Of a DNA stretch of 64,000 bases, positions 1 through 60,950 are shown one piece after another. The first letter of the stretch is position 1; each line of letters begins with the position of its first letter. Position numbers and translations under genes: made by a program. Location: the NCBI GenBank assembly GCA_003586115.2, contig QVOM02000023.1:2107283-2171282 (forward strand). Direction: 5' to 3'. The DNA comes from Salvator merianae (taxonomy: Eukaryota; Chordata; Lepidosauria; Squamata; Teiidae). A model generated the notes under the pieces. That model did no database searches. It was not told the origin of the DNA and was given only the letters and a program-made list of their open reading frames with translations.

Positions 1-1353
1 CCCACAGAGGACAGACGCAGTGGGGATTTTAGGGGCGTGTCCTTCCCTTTCCTTCTTCCATTGTCCAGTGTGTGTGTGTGTGGGGTGCCCAGGAGCTTTG
101 TGGGCACTTGGGAAGCCCACGGGAGTACTGCTTTGCCTCTTGATGCTATGTTGGCAGCTCTGGGCACCAGCGCAAGCCCAGAGGATGATGGGAGCTGGAG
201 TCCAAGGCACCGAGAGGATTAAACTGATGTGGCGATTGCCCCAAAGATCAAAGCACGCCCTTTAGATGTCATTGGCTTTCAGCTCGGCCCAATCGCCAGG
301 TTGTCTGGGGCTGATGGGAACTTGAGTTCAAGAGCATCTGGAGAGGGGAGGGGCGGGTTCCCTGCCCTTGATCCAACCTCAGTGATGGAATATTGAGTCC
401 TTTGTTTCTAAAAACTTTTAACTGGCTTCTCTTCTCAGAGTAGCTGGCAAAGCGTTCCTTTAAAACCACCCCTTTTAAATATAAGACAGTGTAAAACAAA
501 CACAGTTACTGGTAAGGCAGACACTCTGATGTGAAATCGCCTTTGAAAAACCAGTCGGAGAAGCCAGCATTGGCGAAACAGGGGTCTTTTTTGTTTTGGG
601 GTGGCACGTGGTGGTTTCGAAAAGGTTTGGACCACTTCAGGCAAGCCAGGGTTATCTATGGCTATGAGCCCCCATGGCAGCAGGAGGCAGTTTGCCTCGT
701 AGGGCCATCTGCTGGGAGGAAGCTGTGGGCTCCTGGGTGGCTTCCCTGGGCCAAGAGGCTGCTGGACTAGATGGGCCAGGGGTCAGATCCAGTGCGGCAT
801 TTTATCTCCTGAGCCTCAGTTGGGTTGACTGTACTACGGTGGGAGAAAGCAGATCCTGCTTTTTAATGCTGCGAAATACTGTTTTAATTGTGAATTGTTA
901 TAACCCCCCCCTTGGAATTTTTAAATACAAGGTGATATAAAAATACTGTTGAATGTTGGGCGGGTTCACAATCCCGATTCCTGACGTTGCTGAACAAAAA
1001 CTCCTCAGAGCGGGAGCCGCTCTGGCCAGTGGCGAGTGTGTTGGGAGGGTCAGAATTTGACCGGGGCGGGGAGGACTGTAGCGTCTGTGATCTTTAACCC
1101 CAGGGATCAAGGGTGATGAGAGCTGTAAACATGGTGACGACACCCGCCCCCCCCCCCCAAAAAAAGATAGATTCTCAGCAGCATGATGGTTACTCTTGTT
1201 GGCCTTGTAATTGGATATCTGGGTATTGCCAGGCTGGGTTTTGAGCCTGTTTTATGCTCAGGTGATCTCTTGCAGAGAGAAGAAACGGAGTTTTAAACGG
1301 CTGCAGTTTGGGAAAGGTGATTGCAACGTGGTTTCTTTATCTCTTCTTTCCAG
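1..1353 (+). other. RABGAP1 intron (5' window edge)
   Basis: No exon recognised. It holds a (TG)n tract at 67-83, a short 'ctgatgggaa' family copy near 302-345, a CR1-like fragment at 640-815 and adjoining C and A homopolymers at 1147-1165. Confidence 0.6.
640..815 (+). repeat. CR1-like LINE 3' end fragment
   Basis: The stretch ctgctggactagatgggcc followed by cagatccagtgcgg matches, in the opposite orientation, the copies at 26564-26970 and 30858-31530. The upstream part (gtgggctcctgggtggcttcc) also fits the common reptilian CR1-type 3' region. Confidence 0.7.
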
Positions 1354-14431
<13,078 letters not shown>

Positions 14432-16140
14432 GGGCCGGCGACTCCCTGGGGGCTCATCCGGCCGGGCTGCCCTCCCGGCGGACGCCTCCCGCCTCGGCCA
14501 GGCGTCGCGCGGGACAGAGGAGCGGGATGTACATAGACTCTAGAGACGCAGCGCATGTCGGGCGGCCTCCGGGCACGGACCGGCCGCCCGAGCCAGAAGC
14601 GAGGTTCACGTCACGAGGCTGCTTGCTGTGGGATATTCATACTACTGATTATTTAACCAGGGGTTTAGCTGTAGACCGAAGCTCTTCTCGGAGGAAAAAA
14701 ACACTCCATTCTACAGCCTGGCTGGAGGCATCTTGGCCGGCCTAGGTACGAAAACTTACCAAAACCTCTAACTTATTAAGTTTACAGAGAGCTTTTTTTA
14801 CCGTTAAAACTTTTTAAAAAGATTTTATTTGAAAGGAACAAAAGGAAAAAAAAAAGTAGATTACTCTTTAACAGGATCAGTTACTCCAGTGCCAGAGGTC
14901 AGCCCCTCAACCTGGGTTTTTCTTTCTTTTTCTGCTCGAGGCTGCAAGCGAAGGGTTTGCGAGGGAACTTCCCAGGGCAGGACGGCTGCCACTCCCCGAG
15001 TGCCTGTGCGCGCCCCCTCCCTGTGCGCCCCTCTCGCCCGGCGTTGGTTTCTGCCCCTCATCGACTCTATGCAACTCTGCGGGAGTGTCTTTTCCTTTGC
15101 AGCAGACCACGGCCGTTCGAGGCCCCTCGTCCCGAAGGAAGGGTGAGGCGGTTCCTCGGGGTTCTGTCCCGTGCCGAGATCGCGCTCGGAACCGCAGCGG
15201 GCACCTAGACCCCTTCAGGGTCGCCTCCGGACGGACCGCGTCGCTCGGACGCTTTGAGCCTGGCGACTCTTTCTGTCCCACTGCCTTCAGGAGGGCCCAA
15301 GTCCAGCTGGCTTAGCCTGGGTCTAGCCCGGTTGCTTTCTTGAATCAGACGCTTTGTACATTAACTTGAACAGCATTAAGTCTTATTTAACCTCTCTCCG
15401 TTGTGTGTGTTTTTTTATGAATTCCTAGGGTGCCACTGCCTGCCCCTAGTTTTTGCATTAAAAAGATACTGAGAGCCAGGGAAAGGGAAGAGAGGAAGTT
15501 GATCGTTGCTGCTGTGAGAATCGTTTTTGTTTCCCAGCGCAGGACTTTGGCAAGCAGCTGTTCCAGCCATTGCAGTGGCTGCTTTGGATTTGGTTGTTTC
15601 CCATTTATGCTTCTTCTAACTACATTGGTAGGTACTAATGCTGCTTGGATTTCTGAGCGCTTAGATCACCCAATACTTCTCACCAGAAAAAGCTGTAGAA
15701 TGGAGGTTTTTGCACCTTTGTAATTTTTTTTTTTTTTAATTTATACTGGTTTGTGCTATGCTGAAATAGCTATTGTTATCAGCAGATAAACCTTTTGTGT
15801 GCAGCGTGTGAGTATAAGCTGGTGAAGAGGCACTGGTTTGTATATAAAAATAATTTGTATTTCTACGTTATTTTTCTTGTTGACCAGACTAATGCTAGCT
15901 AATGCAACCAGACAACAAGAAGTGGGCTCAGTCAACACCCAGCTGTTGATGAATTCTCTTCCCCTTTAACTGTGTACATGAATATCTTTATTGTTTAATA
16001 ATACCAAAAAAAAAAAAATAACTGTAACTCCATCAATAATAGATGTGTGCACATTGTAGTAGAGTAGTTGCAGTGTGTAGAACTTTGGATTGATATATAA
16101 ACTAGTAAAACTGTACCACTATTTTTCTTTTCTTTTTTCT
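14432..16140 (+). other. RABGAP1: RABGAP1 3' UTR (end uncertain)
   Basis: The sequence after the stop is GC-rich to about 15,340 and then abruptly AT-rich. It has T-runs at 15725-15739 and an A13 run near 16006-16018, and no competing exon. I take it as 3' UTR running to a poly(A) site near 16,115-16,140. An earlier end near 15,400, where a GT-rich tract follows TTAAGTCTTATTTAA, is possible. Confidence 0.55.
16096..16101 (+). promoter_or_regulatory. candidate RABGAP1 poly(A) signal (TATAAA variant)
   Basis: TATAAA is followed 45-75 bp later by a U/GU-rich stretch (ggttgtctttgtttcg, 16148-16163), the arrangement of a cleavage site with its downstream element. No canonical AATAAA was found on the + strand between the stop and here. 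Inference only. Confidence 0.3.
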
Positions 16141-16367
16141 CTCGCTTGGTTGTCTTTGTTTCGCTTTTAACGACAGGATTCATCCCTCCAGGACGTTGTC
16201 AATGGCTAAGAGAGAGGAAAGTCCTTCCAGGTTTCCCTCTCGGGGGGTTACAGGCCCCCTTTCCAGAGTCCGATGTTTGGTCCTCCTCATCCTCCCTGTG
16301 TTTTGAGCAGGAGCTGCTCTGCTGTGGCTCCGAGAACGTTTTTTTCGGGATCAGAGCTCAGACCTTG

Positions 16368-16402
16368 AGCAGAGCAGAGCAGAGCAGAGCAGAGCAGAGC
16401 AG
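16368..16402. repeat. (AGAGC)n short tandem repeat
   Basis: Seven consecutive agagc pentamers (gagcagagcagagc...). Confidence 0.95.
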
Positions 16403-16756
16403 CCGGCCTATTCCCAAGGGCGTGGCGACACGGGGAAGCTCTCTTGTGCGCGTGCCGCTGTCTAACTGCCTTCAGGCCAGCATGTCTGTGCCCCATAAGG
16501 ACAGTCCATAATGATTCTCAGCCTGTGGAAAGAAGCTTTGGATGCCCGGGTCATTTCAGGCCAGGCAGCCGTCTTCTAATTAGTGACCTCTTCAGTGGAA
16601 GGGGACAGAATTCTCCCGAGGTCTGTTTCTGGGATCCTCCTTGAAGGTCTGAACGATGAATGAACCTGGCTCTCCGGTGCAGACGAGACAAGCCAGCCCT
16701 ATTTCCCGAGGTCATAATTTAGACCTGTTTTAGAGACCTGCGGGCAGGTGGGTAAT

Positions 16757-17050
16757 TTCATAGAATCATAGAGTTGGAAGGGACCTCCAGGGTCATCCAG
16801 TCCAACCCCCTGCTCCATGCAGGATCCATTAAACCATCCCAGACAGATGTCTGTCCAGCCTCTCCTTGAAGACCTCCAGCAAAGGAGAGCTCAGCACCCC
16901 CTGGGCAACCTGTTCCAATGACTGATTGCCCTTACTGTCAGAAAGTTTTTCCTAATGTCTAGCCTGTATCTACTCCCTTGGATTTTCATCCCATTGTTTC
17001 TAGTCCTTCCCTCCTGCATAACTGAGAATAGGGCAAGGCTGTTGATTGAG
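16757..17050 (-). repeat. CR1 LINE 3' end
   Basis: Begins catagaatcatagagttgga, the inverted 3' terminus of CR1 elements, and continues through gtccaaccccctgctccatg, the 'gcaacctgttccaatgactg' segment and ccctcctgcataactgagaa. About 290 bp, 5'-truncated in its own orientation. Confidence 0.85.
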
Positions 17051-19828
17051 TGAGCGCACTGACAAAACAGGAAGCCTCCCAAGGGGTCCCTGATCGCGCC
17101 TCTGGACCTAAAAGCCTCGTGGATACGTGCCACAACCACCGGGAATTATTGCTAGCCACAGCTGCCCTGGTCAGCATGAAGTGACATGGGAAGGAAAGGC
17201 GAACTTTATCGAGGGCAGAACTGCCGCTGGCAGAGTGTCAGGCAAACCTTGGTCTACCAGGAGCAGAACCTTGGAAGGAGAAACCCATGTTTCCTGCCAA
17301 GAAGCTGCTCGCTGGGGCTCCAGGGTTAGCAGTCGCCTTGTGGGAGGCCGTGCTGCTTTCCGGCTTCCCCTTCGGTCGCAGAGAGGCCAGAAGCTTCGGA
17401 TCTCACCAGCCAAGAGGTCCATTTTAAAAGCACCCGTCTCCATCCCTCCATTCCATGCCACAGTGAAAAGTATTATTTAGAACACCCTTTCCTACAGATA
17501 GACGACTGTCCTAGTAGCCCGTTGCTATTGCAACGTTTCGCTTTCTCTTGACCCTTAAAGACCTCGGGTGTTTTGAAGCTTCTGGCTACCAAGCAGAGGT
17601 TCCTCGTTGCCCTAGACTGTCGCTTTGCAGCTGAAACGGAGGCACAGACAAGGCATCCTATGCCACAGGGAGCAGGCCGCTGTGACCGGCGTCCACATTT
17701 CTTCCGCATGCTGGGGCGTGTCTAGCTGCAGGAAGGGTGCAGAGGAGCCCAGAGGTCCTGGGGACGGGCTGTGATGAGAAGGAAAACAGCAGTCGACCCT
17801 TGGCAGCTAGAAACGCGTTCAAGACAGCATCGATTTCCAAACGGCTGCCGTTAACTGGTCCCTGCAGCCCGAATGTGAACTACTACAATTGCTTATGAGG
17901 TGTCGTCCACCTAGCCCTGGACAGCGTGTACATCTGGGCTCCGGAGGCGGAATATTTCACTAGCTGTGCAAAAGTGGCTCGGCGTCCAGCGGAAAAATTC
18001 TACTCCCGACTTCAGGCGAGCTGCTTAAATCGGCACAGGCGACGCTGCAGAGAAAGCGAGCCGTGCTAAGGAAGGGGAAGCTGCTCTTTCCACCCATCCC
18101 GTGTGAGGCAGAACTGGGCCTGAGTTTTTGTGGAGGTTGGGCTTCCTACCAAGGAAATACTCTTCCGAAGCAGGGAGGGCTCTATCCTGCAGCCCCTTCA
18201 GTTCACTTCCGGGCAGGAGGTGTGTCTTCGCCGGTGATAACCGGGGACTCCCTTCCTCTGTGCAGAGGGGACCCTCTAGATGCTGTTCATGGAGCTGATA
18301 CCAGTGCAGTTCCCGGGCTCCAGAACCCAGGTCCTCATCCCAAGGTAGGGGGCGAAAGCTGAGCTACAAATCAGACGGGAACAGGTAAGAGGCGACCGCA
18401 TTAAGGGATCCCGGCCCATGGATTCTGCCTGCCTTTGTGCACTCCTTCGATATCCCTTCTCCTAACCTGGCAATGCAGTAATCTCGCCAACAAACAGCCG
18501 CAATCACACCAAGAGGCAGCAGATTCCGAGTGAAACCTAAACTGCAGACAATTCATCAGCAGGATGTCATTACGGACACCCCTGAAGATGGTTTGGCGGG
18601 TTGGTCCTGTGGTTTAAGGGTCACACCCTGCTAGGAGCAAAAATTAAGAAATCAAGCTTGCCCCAGCTCTTGATTTATTATCACATGTTGGTTTTTAAAT
18701 CACTGAACACATTTGATTCCGTGTATTTGTCCCCACTGAAGACGTTTCTTGGACAGCACTTTGGTTGCTGTTCCAGCTGTCTGCGTTTGAGGTCCCAGCA
18801 CATCTGTCCCTCACTTGGTCCCCCTTTCAAAACGATCTGTGATAGGTTTACACTTATGTGTTCAGTTCTCTGGTTTAAAAAGTGCAATTTAAGTTTGTAC
18901 ATTTCGCTTCCTGTATCGTGTAAATACAGATCTACGGCAGATCCAGCCTACGTAGCTTCTCTATGTGGTTTGCAGGCTTAACAACGCGGCTTTCTTTCAC
19001 CTCCGACTGCAACGCTGTGTAGAATATCGGTGCCTGCAACTTGCATTCTCGCTCTCTAGTTGCGTGCTCTTCGCGTTTTCTTTGGAAGGTTGGCTTCCGC
19101 CGCCCTTGCGATGCGCGGATTCTCCAACAGGGTTTTCCTGGAACAGAGTCTCTGCGAATAACGACAGAAGATTGCACTGCGGTCGCTTCCCCAAGTAGTC
19201 GATGCCTTTTATACAGCCCGGGGAACGAGGCCGGTTAGCAGACTCAGCTGACCTCTCCTCTCTTCTCAGCTGCACACAAGGAGCCGATGTTCTGTTCGCC
19301 GCGGGTTCGTCACCCCTTACGTTTCTCCCAAATCTAAAGGAAAAAAACTGCACCCTGCTGCTTCCGGCCATCTTCGACCCCACACTTTGCACAGTAACAT
19401 TTTCTCTCCTTGGCTTTCTTATAGAAAGGGAGTGCGGAAGTTCAGCCGAGAACAAAGACCTCAGTGGGAAAGGAAGGGACTCGGGGTTTTATTGCAAGTC
19501 CCCTGGAGGAAAGGAAACGCCTCGTTGGTCTCTAGTCTGAGCGGAGAGGTCACCTTTCCAGCAGATACCTTCCGGTGGGCCATGCTGCATCCCGAAGGGG
19601 GTGTCTGGGTGCCTTCGGAGACCTCAAAGCATCGCTGTGGAGCTCGTGCCCTTTAGCAGGCCCAACACCCATGTGCTAGATTCTTCTCTTTGCAATAGCT
19701 CCTCAGGACCACTAAGGGGATTCCTTTGTTACCTTCTGTAATCTGCCGACAGCGGAACCATGGGAATGGCTGATCTTGTCTTAGAATCTGAGGATGTCAT
19801 TAAGTCACTCCAGTTATGCAGAGGGGGG

Positions 19829-19907
19829 GTATCCAATGAATCCTGCATTGAGCAGGGGGTTGGACTCAATGACCCTGGAGGTCCCTTCCAACTCTTATGA
19901 TTCTATG
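19829..19907 (+). repeat. CR1 LINE 3' end fragment
   Basis: Contains cctgcattgagcagggggtt, ctggaggtcccttccaactc and ends tgattctatg. Same terminus as 39660-39978. Confidence 0.85.
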
Positions 19908-22550
19908 GTACTGAGCAACTGGCCTTTTCCAGTGTGGGCTTCTGGTAAGCATCTCCCCTACACTCTAGTCCCAAAATGCAAAAATCAACAACGGTGGCCT
20001 TCGGCTGAGAACTGCAGCTTAGCAACAGCTTTCCACAGCTGGGTGCAACTGTCTGGTGGAGGTAGCTACAAAAGGGATACTAGCACTTGCAAAATCCAGT
20101 GCTTCCAACACCCTTCAACACGACCCATGCTCAAAAAGACTGTTGTACTTTGAAGCTCAGTTTCCAGCCAACGCGGGCAGGAGCCACTCAGGGGCCAACA
20201 GCCCCCAGGGAATGCCTTGTCCGCATCGTGGAGCCGTCTACTGAGAGCCCACGGCCTCCTGGGAAAGTGCAGCAACCACACGGGACGTGGCGTCGTCGCA
20301 GTTCCCGGCAAGAAAATGGTGCCAGAGCCTGCTCCAGTGGGAGACTGAAGGGGCCTCCCACACGCTCTGCAGCAGTGACGGGCTTAGGGATGAGTGGGGG
20401 AGACCCCATAAGGGCGTTTCCAGTACAGGCCAGGGTGAAGAGGTCCGTCTGCGCCAGCTGCCTAAACAGATAAAAGGCGCAGGGCTCGATGCCTCTCAGA
20501 AGGGAGGGCGCTTCTGAGTGACTCAGAACGGCGCCCCGCACAATTCCAGGTGCGGCAATTCTTCCCACCCACCCCATTAAACCTTCCGTTCTTCTGCAGC
20601 GAATGCCTCTGCCGGAGCAAAGTGCCATTTCTAAAAGCTGAACGTACTGCAGAACGACACCTTGCTGCCTCTAAAACCGTACAAGTTCACGGCCTCCCGT
20701 GATGTTAAAACCGTTTATTAAAGGCTCCCACCCGAAAGCAGCCCAGGGAGTTAAAACACTTTCTCCCCGTGCCGCCCTCTGCGCCAGCCAGAGAAATTAA
20801 TTTGCTCTATTTATAACCTGCTCTCCACAGATGTAAAGCTTTGGCTTTTTTTTTTTTTTAAGAGAAAGAGGGGAAAAAAAAGCCCAGAGCCTGAGTTATA
20901 GAGATCAGCTTTAATTATTGATAGGAAAACATTCATTTCTTATTCATCAGGGTGATCACGGGGTATCCTCTTCCGCTCCTCCAGCCAGCAGACGGTGGAC
21001 GGTTTTCAGCAGGAAATACTAGCGGGTGGCTCGAGGCAACTGACAAGTTCTGTGACTCACTGGCTTTACAGGAGAGGGACCCCTTCGCCCCCCAGGCACC
21101 CTCCTTAAAGGGGCGCTCGGGCACATTCGCGGGCGAAGAGATCCTGAACGCAGCAGCCCAATCCCCAGGCCCCGATCTGCCGGTTTCCAGCCACCCTGGA
21201 CTGCTGCCGCGCTCACCGAGGCTCGGCAGCCGCTTTGGGCTCTCGGCTCAGGCCCAGGTGAGATGGCTGTGCTGGCTGGGGTGAGGGGCACCGCAGAGCC
21301 CAAAGGAGGGAAGGCGGATGGGCAGAACACTGCGGCTGGCCAAGGCTGCTCTACAGCAGAGAGCCAGTGCAGCAGGCAGCTGACTGTACTCCGGACTGCA
21401 CATCTGTGCCTGGCTTGGGAACGTTGCTGCGGTGGCCGGGAAAACCTACCGCTAGACTAGGCGGCGCTTCGGTCAAATGCCGCAGGGAGGATGGCGAGAG
21501 ATGGCGGGCAGCAATACTGACCGAAGCGGCATCTCTCTCCGTTGCTCTACCAGGACTGTACGCTGAGGGGCCACAGTTAGGTGGCCGCTGTTTTTCACCC
21601 TGCTTGGTTGAAACGCCAGAGCTGGTCCCTTGCGAGAAAAAACGCAAGCCGGGAGCAAGAGACCAGCTCTCCTGAGGGCTCAGCAGGCCTTCGCGCTAAG
21701 GGTGTGCAAACCAGGCTGGCACCCTGCTCTGAATAACTGGTCAAAAGCCCTTTTGCTCCCTGAAACGGAGGCTGCCTTGCTCTCCTTTAATGCGGTTTTC
21801 TTGGGCTGGCTGGCAACCTGGCACCGCTTCAGCCAGATTTGGGCATGGGGGTGGCCGCAGAGTGATACCTGGAGGGCTGCCCACTCAGTCCAAGACGGCG
21901 CAGCAACTGTGGTCCCGTCCCTCCCGAAAAGCTTCCCAGGTTGCCAGGCAATCCAAGAAAAGAGATGGAAGGCGGCTGGAAGGAGACGGAAGTAAAAGGT
22001 GGAGGCCGAGCGTTCTGGTACCGCAGGGCTCACGACGGCTTCCGAGCTGGTTCGCACACCTCTGGTTTGGCCACAGATTTCTCAATCAGGCCAGGCAGAA
22101 TCAGGATCACACAGGTTCACCTGCACAAAGTGGGTGACTGCCACGCGGTCCACGTCTTAGGAAGTAAACTGCCCCCAGGGGAAGGAAAGACGACACGCCA
22201 ACGGATGTTTCCCTTAAGGTTAATTTCTTGAGCGTAAAACTAGAAGACAGCATTGTTAGCGTTTCACTAAATAAAGCTTTCTTTGATTTTAAAAACTGGC
22301 AGTACTGTATTAAAGGGGGAGGGAAACAAATATTATTTACATTCTCTTTTGTAGCAGAAGGGAAAGGCGGAAAATCTCGCACAGCAGGGCTTCCGAGACG
22401 TGCGGCGGAGAGAGCAGCAGGGTTCAAATGCAGCCAGAAACATTCCGCAGGCCGAGAACCAGGCGTCCCCAGAAGAAAAGGGCACAGCCATGGAGACTGG
22501 AGAGGTCTGTGCTCCTGGGATCGGGCGATCCATTTGCCCTTCCCATACAT

Positions 22551-22672
22551 CAGCGGCGGCCCGTGCCTTTAAGGGCGGGTGTTCGCGCGAGTGCCATGGC
22601 CGTTCGCGGGGCCCTGCGAACAGCCATGGCACTCGTGCAAACACCCGCCCTTAAAGGCACGGGCCGCCGCCA
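22551..22672. mobile_element. hAT-like MITE, copy B
   Basis: 122-bp near-perfect hairpin. The left end CAGCGGCGGCCCGTGCC pairs with GGCACGGGCCGCCGC at the right. Flanks are CCATACAT (22543-22550) and CCATACAC (22673-22680), an 8-bp target duplication with one mismatch. The core ttaagggcgggtgttcgc is shared with copies A and C. Confidence 0.8.
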
Positions 22673-25189
22673 CCATACACACAAAAAAACGTGCCTGCCC
22701 GGTTGCTTCTGTGGCATGGGCACCCAAACAGTTCATCTGGAGCCAGATGCTGCCTCTCTCCGGCCAGCAGGTATCAGAGCTCCTGGTAAATTCCGTCCTG
22801 GGCTATTTCTGCAGACTCACAGCTTTCTCAGGAAGCTGTCCTATTCGTCTTTTACGGCCGTCTTTGGACAAACGGCTGGAAAAGGGACGCAGAGGAGGGT
22901 GCCCCTGTTCATCTGAAAGGGGGGATGAATTTCACAGGGTGAACTTCAGGGATTGTCCCTGTGCCTGCAGGTGCTGCTGAAAAGCCAGTACCCTCCCCCA
23001 CTGCTGCTCAAACTGGGCATCTTTCTTCAAGATGCAAAGTACAGCTAGTTAATCTGATTTGAGCAAGCAAGGGCAATGCTTGGAACGAAGACACGGTTTA
23101 AACATCCATTTAATAGTGCAAAGCAGAAGCAGCCCAGTGGCGTTTTATGTACATCTATTGCTGTGGTTTTAAGAGCAAGGCCTGGAGACATATTGCTTTT
23201 CGGAGTTCAGGAAAGGAAGGGTTTAAAAAAATATAAACAAACTTTTTAGAGGGGTTGAGGAAGAGAAAAGTAGAGTCCCAGTCTCCTCCCTCCCTCATTC
23301 CAAGTCCTTGTAGCTTTTGCTTTTAAAAGTCATTTTTGAAAAAAAAAAGCACCTTTTTGAACCGCATAACTTGTGTGTGCTCTAGAAGTCAGAGAAGAAA
23401 TCTTGAGGGCCCAAGTGAATGATAAAAGGAGCGATGTCAATAGCTTGGCAATAAGGGCTGCCAATGAAAAAGCCACCTACAGCAGAGATAAGAGCAGAGA
23501 AGCAAGGGAAAAAAAAGATATTGCAGGTTAATTTTCAAAAAAAAAATATGGAGTTTTGAGCACCATTTAAATTTCTCTGCTCTTTCAAGCTGTAAGTGGG
23601 GTTTTCATTGCGAAATGGGCATGTTTTTGGATATCTTTTTCTTTTTTTTTGGTAAAACAAAAGAAAAACATCAAATCATTATTCTGTACTATCCAGCCTC
23701 CAAAAACTGATTACCCCTGCGAGACGGCTATGCAGATAATAACACCAAGGAACCGACAGCTTATTAAGGCTTTCCAAATAAAGCAGAGAAATGTAAAATA
23801 TACAGCAAGAGGGCAAGTTTACAAATGTGGTTAGTAACTCCCAACATGACCAAAAATAAATAAATCAATGGAAAGGAGAAAAAAAAATGACTTCATATCG
23901 ATTATTGGAAATGATTGCCATCCAGTTGGAAAAGAACATAGCACCTGCGACAGCGTCCACGGCTGATGGAAGATCTCGCCGCTGAGCAGATCCCCAGGAA
24001 AATATTTACGCAGATTTGTGCTTGGAAGGTCTAAGGGGTCGATTTGAAAGGATTTCAAAGTATTCTCAGCGCGGAGGGGGGAAACGAACCATCAGAATTT
24101 ATCGAGGAGCCAATTTCATGGAAGGCGTACTGGGTGGTCTTTATCAGCCATGCTTTTCCAAGCAGAGGGATGGCTTCTTTTCATCCATAGGCCAGCGAGA
24201 CACTCAGAGGCTATCAATACTGTTCTCGATGTGAAAGGATCCCTCACTTTCGCACCCCTTCCCCCAAATCTACTTCTTCAAAAGGAGACAGAAAATCCTC
24301 GGCACGGATGCGAGCGCAGAGGAACGGCAAACGTGGAGCTGCTCGTCCACGGAAGCGCCCCGGAGTCAATTAAAGCACCACCGCCACCGAACCCACCGCA
24401 GCAGCAGGAGGAGAGCGGAGGAGTTACGAAAGGCCGCGGGACCGACGTTCCAAGAAGAGATGGTCTCGGGGCCCGGGTTTTTTTGCCCACCCCTTTTGAA
24501 AACCACCGCGGTGGTTAATGCCCAAGACGTTTATATAATCTCCAGAGATCTCAGCTCGTCCTCCGCAGAGGTTCAGTCACCTCCTTTGCCCCCCACTCCA
24601 TTTTCATTCAGAGAGCTTTGCCCCATCCGAGGCGCTCGGAGAATGGAGTATGCAAACGGGACAGCACCGAGGCTTATAAGGATGAGCCACAAGTGGGTGA
24701 CTTTGGAAGAGAAAGGGGGGAAATAAAGCGTAGGGGTGTTCGCGTAGGGGTGGTGCCTTAATGAGCAGGTGGTTTGCTGGTTCCCTGGAGACCCCTAGTT
24801 TCACCGCGCCACCAGCATCCTTTCCGCGCGCCCGAGAACAGCAGACGTCCCTCTCTTCGACCTCAAAGTGGCAGGGATATGCGCGCGGGCACAGGGCACA
24901 TATGAACACAGCACCACTTTCGCTTGAATGCACAACCGGAGAGAGAGGGCAGAGCGCTGGCCTATGGCTGAAAACGGCTCAACTTTTCACAGCAGCACTG
25001 GACAAGACCAGGACAACTCAGGTAGCAAGTTTTCATGGGGGACCGTGTTGCTGCTTTAGATTCTTAGAAAGGTTCAAGGCTGCGGGGAGAGGGACAGAAA
25101 ATGCCAGGCCTCGCCTTTGGGCTCTGCAAATGAGCAAATAAAACCATCAATGAGCTGCAAGATCAAAGATTGGGAAGAGGCCACAAGAA

Positions 25190-26341
25190 CGAACATCCAT
25201 GAGGTTGCTTTGTTTATTCGGAGCTAGCTTCTTTTTAAGGAGAAAGGAAAAACCTCTGGCCTTTTCCTTTTTTAAAATGTGGAACGCTTCACAAACTCGC
25301 CTGTCATCCTACTCTTCTCTGCATCGTTTCAATTTTAGTATCTGTGCTGCCGCAACGAGCACAGAGAAACCTTTGGTCTTGAGGATCGGGGCGTCACGCA
25401 GTCCGTTTTGCCCCTGCGCTGGGAAGGGCCTCTGCTCATTCCCGAAGAATTACAATGCAGGAGGATAAAATGCCAAACCAGGAATGCTGAGGGCAAAACT
25501 TAACCAGGGGGTTAAATGTCCCTTCTTATATTGTATACGGAAGTCAGAGGTGCACCTGGGCAAACTCTGCTCCTACGCATCCCATAATATTACGCTGTGC
25601 ACACAAAGAGTTGTAAGAACCTCCCGTGCTAAAGAGATGTAAGTTGGAAGGGACTGTGGGTAAATCTTCGTGTGGATTTTACTTATCCATTCTCTTTAAA
25701 TTAGCTAGAATATTTAAATTGTAGTTTGCTAGATCATACATCTTGCAAAGCCAGGCAACATAAGGGTTTTTCCCCCTTTCTTTTTAAAGGATAAAGATAT
25801 ATTGAGGTTTTTGTTCCTTTTAGCCTAAGGTGAGAAACAGAGCCTCTGGCATCTGTGTTAGAAAACAGGCGAATACTCTGTTACATCAAAAACTGGTTTT
25901 ATTTTGTGATCAGTGTTTTATACTCTATACATCCTTCACAAGGTTTTTTTTTTTTTTTAAGTTTTACATAATTTTGGGTACTTCACTTAAAAACAACAAC
26001 TTTAAGCATCTTAAGTTTCTTCCCTATAACAGAAGGCTGGTATAAGTTATTTTGGAAAAAAAAATGAGGTAACCATTTTCACAGACCATTGTTTTCTTTG
26101 TTTTTGTTACTTCAAGTTTTTAAGAGAACTAGATTTGCATTTTGTGTGTTTTTTTCCTTTAAAAAAAAAAGTAGGAAAAGATGTTTCTCTACAAATGCTT
26201 TTTGCTCAAGTACGCATCCAAAGGAAACCGAGAATTAAAAAGCGGGCGGAGAAGACGGTCTGCCCTGTTGCGTGCGCGCCACTAACATTCTGAATTGTGT
26301 ACTCTGGAGATCAGTCGCCAGGGACTGGTTTCTGCCTCTTG
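25190..26341 (-). other. STRBP: STRBP 3' UTR (minimum, end uncertain)
   Basis: AT-rich, repeat-poor sequence directly downstream of the STRBP stop, with A/T runs and no other exon. I place a tentative end near 25,190. Transcription may continue much further, into 20,700-25,000, which also contains non-repetitive sequence (for example 23,330-23,820). Confidence 0.45.
25213..25218 (-). promoter_or_regulatory. candidate STRBP poly(A) signal (AATAAA)
   Basis: AATAAA on the - strand is followed 20-40 bases downstream by a U/GU-rich stretch (tgttcgttcttgtgg, 25196-25182). A second AATAAA at 25903-25898 is followed by gtttttgatgtaac and is a proximal alternative. Neither can be confirmed from sequence alone. 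Confidence 0.35.

Positions 26342-60950
<34,609 letters not shown>

Larger units (their letters stand above)
16141..25189. other. RABGAP1-STRBP convergent intergenic region
   Basis: About 9 kb between the proposed gene ends. Holds an (AGAGC)n repeat (16368-16402), CR1-like LINE ends (16757-17050, 19829-19907) and hAT-like MITE copy B (22551-22672). 17,060-19,800, 19,920-22,540 and 22,690-25,180 show no exon or named repeat. Part of this may be a longer STRBP 3' UTR. Confidence 0.5.
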
